Source of the DNA: Spiroplasma floricola 23-6
GTDB lineage: Bacteria; Bacillota_I; Bacilli_A; Mycoplasmatales; Mycoplasmataceae
Direction: 5' to 3'
Assembly: GCF_002813555.1 (NCBI RefSeq)
Contig: NZ_CP025057.1
Span: forward strand, 1,104,001 to 1,168,000
Length of the DNA stretch: 64,000 bases
Numbering within the stretch: the first letter of the stretch is position 1; every line of letters begins with the position of its first letter. The position numbers and the translations under genes are program-made. Positions 20,973-29,453 of the stretch are shown piece after piece. Under the pieces are notes generated by a model. That model ran no database searches. It was not told the DNA's origin and saw only the letters and a list, made by a program, of their open reading frames with translations.

Positions 20973-21610
20973 CTACTTTAAATATAAATTATTATAAAAT
21001 GGAGCAAATTTAAAATCTGATTTACACTTTGAAGAACAAACAGCTCTTTTTATTTTTATTCCTTCATAAAAATCTTTATTATATAATAATGGTACTTTTA
21101 TATTTTTTTTACCCTTAGATATCTTTGTTTTACACATAAAACAATATTTTAATTTAATATATTCAGTTTTCCCACTTCCAGTTAGTCCCATAACTAATTC
21201 AATATTTAAATTATTTTTTTATATATATCACTTCTTTTTTTATCCCTATTAAAACTTTCTCTTTCAGGATTAGAAAATAAAAATACTATTCCATTTCTTT
21301 GAAAATTTTGAATTTCTTTTTGGTTAAATATTTTTATTTTTTTATTTGATTTACCAAAATAACAAATTTTTGAACCTTCTTTCTTTTCATAATCACCTAA
21401 AATACTTTTTGCTAGTGCTATAATAGAAATTTCATTTTCATTATTTACTTTTAGATTACTAATTTTTAATTCTAGTTGTTCAATACTTATATTTTCTTCA
21501 AAATTATCAATTATTAGCTTTTTAGCTGATTCTATTCAAAATTTATCTGTTGTTTTTTCTTTAGTTTCTAAGTCTAATTTTTTAATTAAAGTTTCTAAGT
21601 TTAGTTTCAT
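20973..21610 (-). CDS. Hypothetical protein interrupted by a frameshift in an A7 run
   Basis: Two frames: 21206-21610 (134 residues, starting MKLNLETLIKKLDL) and 20973-21208, open with an internal ATG at 21191. They join perfectly as about 212 residues if the A7 run at about 21214-21220 is read as A8. The second part has CFMC and CSSKC pairs (possible zinc site) preceded by LTGSGKTEY, which looks like a P-loop but lacks any Walker B partner. The family is unknown. It could be a mutated gene, a slippage-dependent gene or a consensus error. Confidence 0.5.
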
Positions 21611-21623
21611 ATATATTCCTTCT

Positions 21624-21860
21624 CTATCTTTCTTTATTTAATTTAGCTATTTTTAGTTTTTTATTTAATACCTTTCTTTTCTTAATTTTTTCTTTTTGAA
21701 TTTTTATTAAGGTATCGTATTCTATAACTGATAAATTTGGAAATTCATACATTCAAATTGCATGACTATTTTGTAACTTAATAGCTTCTTTTCCTGCTTT
21801 TCAATATTCTAATTCTTCATACATTTGCTTTAAGGTTTTTTTTCTTGACATTCTACTCAT
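21624..21860 (-). CDS. Small basic hypothetical protein
   Basis: 78 residues, starts MSRMSRKKTLKQM, ends with a strongly basic tail (IKKRKVLNKKLKIAKLNKER). SD GGAGATAAATA directly before the ATG. Two UGA-Trp. The start overlaps the end of the 40-residue gene upstream. The basic composition is compatible with nucleic-acid binding, but there is no recognised fold. Confidence 0.55.
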
Positions 21861-21975
21861 TATTTATCTCCTTCAATAGCTTCTTATATCTTTCCTTCAC
21901 TTCTTTTAATTTTTTGATTTCATTATTTATTAACTTCACTACTTTTTTTCATCTTTCTTTATCATTTTCTATCAT
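21853..21975 (-). CDS. Very small coiled-coil protein
   Basis: 40 residues (MIENDKERWKKVV... ending KEINNE), a single amphipathic helix. SD AGAAGGAAAATT; overlaps the next gene by 8 nt (ATGAGTAG). Kept because of the SD and the tight overlap, which match the style of this gene train. Confidence 0.45.
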
Positions 21976-22007
21976 AATTTTCCTTCTTTCTTTATTTAAT
22001 TTTTTTA

Positions 22008-22418
22008 CTATCCTTTTTCTTTAATTTTTAATTCAAAACAATATTTTAAATTATTGTCTATTAAAAAATCTCTTATATTTTTTAATTTTGATTTTTCGTT
22101 TTCATAGAAAAGATAATTATTTCAATTAAAGGTTAAATCCCTTTTTTCTAAATCTCACACTTCATAATCATTGATAATAATTTCTTTTTTATCACCACAG
22201 ATTCCCATACACGACATACAGGTTCTGAAAATAATATTTTTTTGACAAATGCAATTATTAAGTTTTTTAATTTTAAATAAACCTTTACTATCAATCTTTT
22301 CTAAAATATTAATATTTTCACAAACACTTCCTTGAGAACAGTAACAATTAACACTATGAGCTCATAATTTATTTACTTCTTTTGAAGTTATTAAAATATA
22401 AGTATCTTTAATTAACAT
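22008..22418 (-). CDS. Cysteine-rich hypothetical protein
   Basis: 136 residues with about ten cysteines in clusters: CYC and C at about 26-34, CICQ near 58, and CMSCMGIC near 70-77. The spacing suggests one or two zinc (or iron-sulphur) sites. The C-terminal third is Cys-poor and basic. UGA-Trp at least three times. The start at 22418 abuts the stop of the upstream membrane gene. Not a family I can name; part of a run of Cys-pair genes extending to 23827. Confidence 0.55.
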
Positions 22419-22706
22419 CTAAAATTTTTCCTTATTTTTGATTTTTTTAAAAGCTTCAGGTTCATTAAATCAAGCTTTTCATTTATGTATTCCATATGTT
22501 AATCAATAAATTGGTATTCAAATAATTCAACCAACTGGAGCAAGAAATAAAATTGTTAAAAATATACCTACTATAGTTTTTCTCTTATTATAAATTTTTT
22601 TCTCTTTTAACTTTTCATATCAATTTAATCATTCAAGAAAAAATGCTCCAGTGATTGATAATCATATTAAAAACCCCAAAATACCAAAAAATATTCAAAT
22701 TATCAT
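22419..22706 (-). CDS. Small membrane protein, Trp-rich
   Basis: 95 residues with two hydrophobic helices (about 2-24 and 45-72) and many Trp, nearly all UGA. The C-terminal tail is basic. The start ATG lies 1 nt beyond the stop of the upstream gene; SD within that gene (GAGCAGGCAAG). Function unknown. Confidence 0.55.
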
Positions 22707-22707
22707 T

Positions 22708-23214
22708 TTATCTTGCCTGCTCTCTATTATTTTTTCTATAATCTTCATAAGTCATTCATTGCTCATTGTGTCAAATATGAGTTATGTTATATCAATATAA
22801 ACTATCTCCTTGCTTAAAATATTCTTTCAAAAAAATTCTTATAGAATTAAACATTTCTCATTTCATATTGTTTGAAGTAGAATACATCTCCAAATTATGT
22901 TGAATAAATCAAGCAATATGCAATGCATTCATAATAGTTTTTTGCAATTTAACTTTTACACTTGATTTAACCCTATAACAACCATACTTAAAAAGTATAT
23001 TTTTTTTATTTTCTTGAATTTCTTCAAAATAATCAGGTCAATCGTGAGGGCATTTTTTTTCTTTTCTTTCGTGAAATTTAACTCCATTACAAACTACTTG
23101 TAATTCAACAATACCTTCTAAATCACTATCTTTTGTAATTTCAAAAGATTTATCACCACTCAAAATATAATTTTGAAAGTATTTAGTTATTTTTTTAGTT
23201 TTCATTGTTTGCAT
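22708..23214 (-). CDS. Hypothetical protein
   Basis: 168 residues. The start at 23214 ([13 protein letters not shown]) is chosen because GAGGAG lies 8 nt upstream and because it overlaps the upstream zinc-ribbon gene by 20 nt; the longer frame to 23286 would bury more of that gene. It contains [20 protein letters not shown] and a Trp/His-rich C-terminus (WYNITHIWHNEQW). No membrane helix. Soluble protein of unknown role. Confidence 0.5.
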
Positions 23215-23425
23215 TGTAACACTCCTCACATAATCCCCATTCATCATCTTCTGTTTCCATTCAATGTGGTTCATAACAACTTTCACAGAATTCCTTTTTA
23301 CATTTTTTACATCATCAAGTTTCTACAATATCATCTGATAAAATTTCACTATTCTCTGTAATCTCATTACAATTAGGGCAATATTCTTGTATATAAGTAA
23401 ATTTCTTTTTTTCTATTGACTTCAT
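23195..23425 (-). CDS. Small double zinc-ribbon protein
   Basis: 76 residues with four Cys pairs: CPNC, CKKC, CESC and CEEC, plus WW (both UGA). The arrangement predicts two zinc sites. The very acidic remainder argues against DNA binding and for protein contact. It starts at 23425, sharing bases with the stop of the upstream gene (TAATG). Confidence 0.6.
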
Positions 23426-23712
23426 TAATTTGTTTCTCTTAAATCTGGAGGTCAAAATAATCCAGTATAATCTTTAGGCAAATTATTTTTATTTCAATCA
23501 AAAAACTTAGCTAATATTTTAAAATTACCTTTTGCTAAAAAACTAACTCATACGTCTTTACAAGAATCACATAATTTTAATTTCAAATAAATGGGACCAT
23601 TATTTTTTGTATCTTTAAACTCAAAATATATTTTCTTTTTATTTCAAATATTTTTATTACAGTTTTGACATAACTTACTATTAATTAATTTTGACTGATT
23701 TGTAATATTCAT
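23425..23712 (-). CDS. Small zinc-ribbon protein
   Basis: 95 residues with CQNC (about 15-18) and CDSC (about 50-53), a single predicted zinc ribbon, then a Trp-containing tail ending PPDLRETN. SD GAAGAGGAGATTAAATAT. Several UGA-Trp. Member of the Cys-pair gene train; unknown function. Confidence 0.58.
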
Positions 23713-23716
23713 ATAT

Positions 23717-23827
23717 TTAATCTCCTCTTCTTATATTTTTGTAACAATTATGACAGACTTTTATTAACTCATTATTTAAATAATATGAAATCAGTTCTTT
23801 ATTTTTAAATTTACATTTTTGACACAT
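23717..23827 (-). CDS. Mini zinc-ribbon protein
   Basis: 36 residues with CQKC at residues 2-5 and CHNC near 26-29, ending IRRGD: a minimal zinc ribbon. SD AGAGGATTTTAAA. Very short, but the SD, Cys pairs and tight packing support it. Confidence 0.5.
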   Translation of the reverse strand: MCQKCKFKNKELISYYLNNELIKVCHNCYKNIRRGD

Positions 23828-23849
23828 TTTAAAATCCTCTTTTTATTTA

Positions 23850-24098
23850 TTATCTTGAAAATATTTGATTTAAAGAATTTAGAAGATCATTATAATTGTA
23901 TTTATCCATTAATGTAGAAAGTATTCAATATCTGTTTCTACTTAAAGTAGTTTGATTAACTCATTTTTCTTTATCATCAACTATTTTCTTTTTTTCTCTA
24001 ATTATTTTTAAAGCTTGATGAATTTCATCATAATCATGATATTTTGAAATATTTAAAAGTCATAAGTAATGATTTTTTTCTAATAATTTATAAGCCAT
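23850..24098 (-). CDS. Small hypothetical protein after ParB
   Basis: 82 residues, helical, soluble (MAYKLLEKNHYLW ... LNQIFSR), with three UGA-Trp. Start at 24098 after AAGGTAGGTGTTTGT, 8 nt beyond the ParB stop, so likely co-transcribed. Family unknown. Confidence 0.52.
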
Positions 24099-24106
24099 AC
24101 AAACAC

Positions 24107-24859
24107 CTACCTTTTAAATAAATTTACAATCTGATTTAGCTGATCTAAATTTTTAAAATTTATAATTAATTTATTATTTTTTATACTAACTTTATATTTA
24201 TTCTCTAAAGCTAAACAAATTTCTTGTTCTTGAATATAAAAATCTTCTCCAACTTTATTTTTAACTTTTTCTTCTAAATCTTTTTTTGAAACTTTATTGC
24301 TAATAACTTCGTTAATTAAATCATTTTTTTCTTCATTAGATAAATTTTTTTGACTTGCAATAATTGAAGCTTTACTAATTTCTATAGAACCATTTTCAAT
24401 TTTTTCTTTTGCTTGTTCATCTAAATTATTAATTGCTAACATTTTATTTACTCAACTAACTGACTTTCCAAGTTGTTCACCAATATCTTCTTGAGTCATT
24501 CCAGAATCATAGAGCTCCTTAATACTTAATGAAGTTTCATATGAACTCATTTCTTCTCTTTGAATATTTTCAATAATTGATGCTTGTCTAAAATCTTTTT
24601 CAGTTGCATTTCCTACTAAAATAATACATTCAATAGTTTTTTTATTTAGTAACTTACAAGCTTCTAATCTTCTTTGTCCTGCAATAAGTTTTATCTCATT
24701 TTTATTATTTAAATTTACAATTATAGGTTGAAGTAAACCCACCTTTTTAATTGAATTTGCTAACTCCTCAATTTTTTCTTTATTAAAACTTTTTCTTGGT
24801 TGAAAAGGATTGGGAAGAATTCTTTCAAGTTCAATTTCTTTGATTTTATTTACTGCCAT
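24107..24859 (-). CDS. parB: ParB-like partition protein (PRTRC-type context)
   Basis: 250 residues. The N-terminal ParB/Srx-type CTPase domain has NPFQPRKSFN and the LIAGQRRLEAC box (residues about 17-75), followed by REEMSSYE and the helix-turn-helix MTQEDIGEQLGKSVSW (about 115-140), where the last Trp is UGA. ParB proteins load at parS and spread. No ParA gene is in the window. It is encoded 6 nt after the candidate ubiquitin-like gene and in the same direction as the E2-like and ThiF-like genes, the association that defines PRTRC cassettes. The repeated 16-bp palindrome of the element is a possible binding site. Start follows AAAGGATAAAAATAT. Confidence 0.88.
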
Positions 24860-24865
24860 ATATTT

Positions 24866-25285
24866 TTATCCTTTCTTAGGAGATTCTATTACATAGTAAA
24901 ATATGTTATCTTCTTTATCATATTTAAGCTCAGCATTTTTATATTCTCATTTATTAATAATTCCATTTGGATTAACAACTTTTTTATGAATGTAATTTTG
25001 ATCAATAACTTCATTTTCTTTAATAGATATATGTATTTGAAATTCTTCACCATCTATTCTTAAAATAGAACCTTTTGGAATATCTATAATTTCATCTACT
25101 TCTATTTCTTCAACTTTTTGTTTTTCTTTTGAAGTTTTTGCTTTATTAACTTCTTTTTCTTTATTATTACTTTCATTTTCATTAGAATTATCTGTCTTTA
25201 TTTTTTCTTTAATTTTTTTACCAGTTTTAAATTTAAAAGCTGGTCATGTTACTTTTGTTTCTTGATTTTCATTAAATATTGACAT
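24866..25285 (-). CDS. Candidate PRTRC protein C (ubiquitin-like) with N-terminal linker
   Basis: 139 residues: residues 1-70 are a charged disordered linker, and residues 72-139 form a compact beta-rich region (ILRIDGEEFQIHIS...) ending NIFYYVIESPKKG. From memory, PRTRC system protein C (Prok_Ub family) is a small beta-grasp domain ending in a Tyr/Phe-rich strand and a terminal TKG; the end of this protein has the same character and a terminal Gly. It lies between E2-like and ParB genes. This is a hypothesis from resemblance and context; it could equally be an unrelated adaptor. A palindrome (25301) lies 16 nt upstream; SD AAAGGTAAAAAAT. Confidence 0.45.
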
Positions 25286-25300
25286 ATTTTTTACCTTTAT

Positions 25301-25316
25301 TTTTCCCTGGGGAAAA
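25301..25316. promoter_or_regulatory. 16-bp palindrome, candidate operator/parS, copy 5
   Basis: TTTTCCCTGGGGAAAA in the short gap between the protein B-like gene and the protein C-like gene. No terminator module accompanies it, unlike copies 1-4. Confidence 0.6.
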
Positions 25317-25321
25317 TCTTT

Positions 25322-25981
25322 CTATCTTTTATTAAAAAGTATTTTTTCATTAATTTTTTTGTATTGTTTTAAACCTTCTAATCCTTTTAAGAAATGTACT
25401 GGTTTTGTAAACTCTTCATTTATTTCAGTTCATTCATGACTAAATTTTGTAGAGAATATATAGTTTATAAGATTATCTAATTCATTTAACTCTTTTATTT
25501 TTTTTAAAGAATTAAGATTTCCCAAACATAAATCTCCAGATTCATAAAAATGAGGTAAGCGCATTGAGAAAAATTTAGTTTTTTCATTTAATTCTCCACT
25601 AAATGCAAATAATCGAATATTTCAGTTATTGGAAATATTTAATTTATCTAATCTAACTTCTGCAATTAGTTGAGGCAAAAATATAGTTTTGTGAATATAT
25701 TTACCTTTGCTATAAGCAAAAATATCTCTTATAGAAGGTTCATAATAAAAGAAATAAAAATCAGAAGAATCATTGGATTTCATAGCAATAAGTTTTTTTG
25801 AAAAATTTATATTTCCAATTTTATCAATATTATTTTTTGTATTAATAAATAATCAATTTAAAAATTCATTAAATTTAATTCATCCAGATTGATTAATTCC
25901 ACTTTTATTTTCTAATTCTACTTTACAATAACCTTTATCATTTTTATCAAACTCCAATTTCAATTTAGAAAAGGATTTCAT
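25322..25981 (-). CDS. PRTRC protein B-like (prokaryotic E2-like) protein
   Basis: 219 residues. The pattern FFYYEPSIRDIFAY (about 77-90), FLPQLIAEV (101-109), IRLFAF (122-127) and LPHFYESGDLCLGN (142-155) follows what I know of PRTRC system protein B (Prok-E2_D): an aromatic strand, P-x-L, 'L-x-V-F-A' and a final 'P-x-x-N/F...G-x-V/L-C-x-G-N', where the Cys (here residue 152) is the proposed conjugation cysteine. By analogy it would accept a ubiquitin-like protein from the ThiF-like E1. In-frame ATGs at 25987 and 25990 are alternatives; SD AAAGGAATG. Overlaps the upstream gene by 17 nt. Confidence 0.68.
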
Positions 25982-26387
25982 AATCATCATTCCTTTCAAA
26001 AGTAATTTCTGTACAAGTTATCTCTTTTTCAGGTATAGATGAAGTTTTTGTTTCTTTTTCAACTTCTTTTTTTAGTTGAATAAAATTATAAAAACTATTT
26101 ACATTAAGTTTTAATAATTTAGGATTTTGATCAAGTATTTCTTTAATTTTAATAACTCAATTTAAATCTAATTCACCTCATCCACAAATTTGTGCTCTAA
26201 GTTTTTCATATATGTATCATGTTTTAGATATTTTTCTAATTGACTGAATAAGTTCTAACTCAGTAAAACTGTTTTCATTTTTTTTAATAAATTCATTGTA
26301 TTTACTTTTATCAATAATTTTTTTATTCTTTAAAGGGTTTGCATCTAAAAGTTTAATCTCTTTTATTTCTTTTAAATTTAGCTTCAT
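25965..26387 (-). CDS. Hypothetical protein in the ThiF/ParB cassette
   Basis: 140 residues, soluble, starts MKLNLKEIKEIKLLD. It contains a Trp-rich stretch (YEKLRAQICGWGELDLNW) and an acidic tail. Overlaps both neighbours (35 nt with the 172-residue gene, 17 nt with protein B), implying coupled translation. No JAB-type metal motif (ExnHxH...SxxD) is present, so it is not the protease component. Not recognised. Confidence 0.55.
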
Positions 26388-26871
26388 CTATAAGCTCCTT
26401 TATCAATTTACGTTTTTCTTCCAATTCTTTTAAAAATAAAATATCTTGATTTTGATTTTTATTAGTTATTGATATTATTTCAAAATATAATTCATTTTTT
26501 AAATCTAAAATTTTTATATTTTCTGAACTTTTAAAGTTTTGTAATAAATACTCTTTTTGATATTTAGGAATTTTAGTTAAATACTTTGTTGTAACAAATA
26601 ATTTATTTTTATTTTTTTCAAAAATAAAATTAGGCTCTGATAAATTTTGATTTATATTAAGTAAAATTGTTTCATATAAATCAAACTTATCATGATTAGG
26701 TATGAGCACTTTATTATAAACTGCAATATTTTTTATTAATTTATCTCTTTGTCAAGCTAACAAATAAATTTTATTTATAATATGTTTTTTCAAAAAATAG
26801 ATTCTTTCTACATTACAATCTTTAATAATTTTTAAATTACTAATAAATGTACTAATTTGGTGTTTTTCCAT
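26353..26871 (-). CDS. Hypothetical protein in the ThiF/ParB cassette
   Basis: 172 residues, one UGA-Trp, mixed alpha/beta, ending in a helical basic tail (KELIDEAKFKRNKRD). The start is inside the 3' end of the ThiF gene (20-nt overlap), the SD being within it (AAAAATGGAAA is weak). The tight packing suggests a partner of the E1/E2-like proteins. No catalytic motif visible. Confidence 0.55.
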
Positions 26872-27619
26872 TTTTAATACTTTCTTTAATTTTTTCAATT
26901 TTAGAATTAAATTCACAAAACTTAATATGATATTTCTTTTTTATATACATATCAATATTTGATAAAACTTTTAAAATTAAATTGCTTGTTTGATCATTTG
27001 TTGCAAATTGTTGAACAACTCCGTCATTTATTAACTCTTCACAACTTTCTTCTGATATTTTTAGTTCTGTTTCTTTTTCAATTTTTAAATTATAAATATT
27101 GCTTCTAAATTCATTAATTAAAATATCACCATATACATCTTCATTTGCTGAATCAATATAAATTACATCCGAAGTTTTAGAATATCCGATTCAACTAAAA
27201 TCTTTTTCTGATAATCAATCTTTAAACATATCTGTTGATTTTTCAATAAATATTCTAGTTTTATGATTATCAACACAACTTATTATTATTACTTTATTAA
27301 AAGTATTATTAAAAGTATTATTAAAAGTATTATTAAAAGATTTAATTATTTTAAATAAAGAATTCTCTTTATTTAAAAATTTATTAATAGAATAACAATT
27401 TTTAAATCTACTTATACTATTTATTTTTTTAGCTAAACTTTCAGCCTTGAAGTTATAAACATCATGAGTTTGAAAAGGTTGTCTTGTGACATTTTTATAT
27501 TCAACTTTATCTCCATCAATTAATACTAAATTATCATTATTTGATAAAAATTTTGCTAGTTTTCCAGCAAGAAGACCACCTGTGCCTCCTACTCCAATTA
27601 AAAATATTATTTTATCCAT
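26852..27619 (-). CDS. ThiF/E1-like adenylating enzyme, PRTRC type
   Basis: 255 residues. Rossmann nucleotide-binding start IFLIGVGGTGGLLAGKLA (4-21), acidic ribose site LVLIDGDKVE followed by NVTRQPF (the conserved E1 Arg), KAESLAKKIN, and SCVDNHKTR (about 112-120) in place of the usual 'CxDxxxxR'. A later ESCEE (about 187) matches the conserved 'SC' position of the PRTRC ThiF group. E1-like enzymes adenylate the C-terminus of a ubiquitin-like or sulphur-carrier protein. A 12-bp tandem repeat encodes NNTF units near residues 93-107. The SD (AGGGAAAA) is half of the palindrome at 27621. Complete gene with one UGA joining its parts. Confidence 0.85.
27295..27340. repeat. 12-bp tandem repeat inside ThiF-like gene
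   Basis: About four copies of AAAAGTATTATT, in frame, encoding NNTF repeats. It may vary in copy number without frameshifting because the unit is a multiple of three. Confidence 0.85.
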
Positions 27620-27620
27620 T

Positions 27621-27636
27621 TTTTCCCTGGGGAAAA
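27621..27636. promoter_or_regulatory. 16-bp palindrome, candidate operator, copy 6
   Basis: TTTTCCCTGGGGAAAA filling almost the whole gap between the DnaC-like stop and the ThiF start. On the minus strand its right half, AGGGAAAA, is the only SD-like sequence for ThiF, so a protein bound here would act on DNA while the same bases serve translation. Confidence 0.6.
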
Positions 27637-28227
27637 TTAAAAATCAATATATTCAAAATTTTTATTTTCAACTTCATTGGAGTATCTTTTATCAATTCCT
27701 TCAAATTCTATATTTAAATTCATTAATCCTTTTAATCTAGAAATTATTCTTGAAGAAGTTATATTATCAGATTTAGTACTATAGTTTTTTTCTAACTTAT
27801 CTAAATCATAATTTGAAGTAATTATTGTAATTAAAGTATTATCTTGTTTACTCTTTTCAAATCTTTCATTTAATAAATTGTAAATATAAGGAAGTGTAGA
27901 TTTGTGAATAAATTCACTGCCTAAATCATCTAAAATTAAAATTTGTTTTTGAGCTAAGCGACTAGGACTAGGAGCATAAATTCCTTCATAGCCATTTTCT
28001 CAAGCACTTTGATGAGATTTGATTCATTGTGAGACATTAACTAATTCAAAATTAGATCTTGAGTTTTCAACGAATTTATTAATAAAAGTGGTTTTACCAA
28101 CTCCTGGTTTACCATAGATATAAATTCCATTATTTTTAAAATTTTCTTTTTGTTTAGCTTTTTCAAATAAAGAATCAAATTTTGTATAATCTAAATCTTG
28201 ATCAACATTAAATTTAGTTTTAATCAT
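27637..28227 (-). CDS. DnaC/IstB-like AAA+ ATPase (helicase loader type)
   Basis: 196 residues with Walker A YGKPGVGKTTF (about 36-46), Walker B QILILDDLGSE (about 93-103), sensor TIITSNYD (about 138) and a C-terminal arginine region SSRIISRLKGLM, then FEGIDKR, the usual DnaC/DnaI/IstB order. Such proteins load the replicative helicase or serve transposases; here replication of the element is likely. It has UGA-Trp (VSQW). It overlaps the upstream 119-residue gene by 8 nt and is followed by the ThiF gene. Confidence 0.85.
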
Positions 28228-28579
28228 AAATTTTTTCTCCTATAAATTTTGTTACAAATTCTCTATACTCTTGAGAATTTTTATTATTTAATTCTTCAAA
28301 GAAATTAGCTAAAATTTTACCTGAAATCAGATTTACTTGCTTTTCTCCTAAAGAGTAAATTATTTCTTGATAGTAATGAATTTCCTTGGTTTTAAAATTA
28401 ACAATGTTAACTTCAATTCCAAAACGATTCTTATATTTACTAGATAAATAGTAATTTTTATAAATTCAAATTAGTCCGTTTGTATTTCAAGGGCTTTGAA
28501 TTGCAAAAGCTGTTTTATTACTATTTCAACCCTTAAATCAATGGTTCAATAACCACACTTTTTGATTTTCACTCCCCAT
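28220..28579 (-). CDS. Hypothetical protein, first gene of the right-end operon
   Basis: 119 residues, Trp-rich at the N-terminus (four UGA plus one UGG: VWLLNHWFKGW, SPWNTNGLIW). Overlaps the DnaC-like start, so the two are coupled; a protein that precedes a helicase loader could be a replication initiator or its accessory, but no such fold is visible. SD AAAGGACATCT, with the palindrome at 28595 immediately upstream. Confidence 0.58.
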
Positions 28580-28594
28580 AGATGTCCTTTCTAT

Positions 28595-28610
28595 TTTTCC
28601 CTGGGGAAAA
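28595..28610. promoter_or_regulatory. 16-bp palindrome, candidate operator, copy 7
   Basis: TTTTCCCTGGGGAAAA, 15 nt upstream of the first gene of the operon that reaches ParB. Confidence 0.62.
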
Positions 28611-28989
28611 TTTTGTTTATTTAGTTTTCAATTTTTTTATAATCAAGTGATTATAATCAAAGATTATTAATAATTTAAAATTAATTTCTAAGTTTAAAGT
28701 AATTAATTTTATTTTTAAATGGTTTTTATAAATAATTCAAGAGAATAATCAAAGATTATAATCCAATTATTTATATTTATTTTTGTCATTTAGGTACTAT
28801 AAAAAATAATTGCATTTGTTTTGTTAAGCATTTAATAGCTTTAGCAACTTTTTTAAATTTTTATATTTATAGTCATGACGTTTTTTTATTTTATTTTATT
28901 TTTTAGGTATAGAGCACAATATGTGCAAAAATGTTAAACTGCGTATTTGCAGATAGCTTAGATCACCTTTACTTTCTTAATCAAAATAA
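28611..28989. other. Gene-free control region with palindromes at the right end of the element
   Basis: About 380 bp without a gene. Near the operon are three palindromes of one type: TATAATCAAGTGATTATA (28638-28655), overlapping ATAATCAAAGATTAT (28653-28667), and the same 15-mer again at 28745-28759. Further right is GCACAATATGTGC (about 28914-28926). This could be an operator cluster, a replication origin with iterons, or the element's end; none can be decided from the sequence alone. Confidence 0.45.
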
Positions 28990-29011
28990 AAACTGCTTTT
29001 TATAGCAGTTT
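28990..29011. terminator. Bidirectional terminator
   Basis: Stem AAACTGCT/AGCAGTTT, 6-nt loop, T-rich on both sides; ends the 29034-29453 transcript on the minus strand. Confidence 0.75.
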
Positions 29012-29033
29012 TTTTATTTACTTGGGGTATTTC

Positions 29034-29453
29034 TTACCCCCTTACTTTTTCCCTCGCCCTTTTATTAGTTCCATCATATTTTACACTTATCTCAGTTGGT
29101 TTTTTTGGATTATTAATTAAATAACTCAAATTAATTGAGTTATTTTTTGGTCCTAGTTTATTAAATTCTAATATAAAATAATATTTAAACTCATTCATTT
29201 TAAAAAGTTTTTCCTTTGAAAAATTTATAATATATATTTTTTGTTCTAAACTAAAGTTAATGCTCAAGTTTTTTTTCGCGAAATCAGTTTTTTTAATAAC
29301 TGATGGCTTTTCTTTCTCTTGAGTATCGTTTTCTCCTTTTATTTCTACATTATTAGATTTAGTATAAGAATATATTAAAAAACTCAAAATAGATATTGTA
29401 AATAATAATAAAATTGATACAAAAAACAGCTTATAATTTTTTTTCTTTTTCAT
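29034..29453 (-). CDS. Membrane-anchored hypothetical protein
   Basis: 139 residues with a strong N-terminal membrane helix (MKKKKNYKLFFVSILLLF..., about 8-30), then a Lys-rich exposed part ending KRAREKVRG. No lipobox Cys, so an anchored rather than lipid-modified protein. It overlaps the preceding gene by 23 nt and has AAAGGAT as a distant SD. Family unknown; secreted-facing accessory protein is inferred. Confidence 0.58.
   Translation of the reverse strand: MKKKKNYKLFFVSILLLFTISILSFLIYSYTKSNNVEIKGENDTQEKEKPSVIKKTDFAKKNLSINFSLEQKIYIINFSKEKLFKMNEFKYYFILEFNKLGPKNNSINLSYLINNPKKPTEISVKYDGTNKRAREKVRG

Noticed and set aside
21160-21191. P-loop ATPase at GLTGSGKTEY
   Set aside because: No Walker B or other ATPase features; the frame also contains a frameshift, and the motif may be coincidental.
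28638-28667. DnaA boxes in the palindrome cluster
   Set aside because: No TTATCCACA-like sequence; the repeats are symmetric, unlike DnaA boxes.
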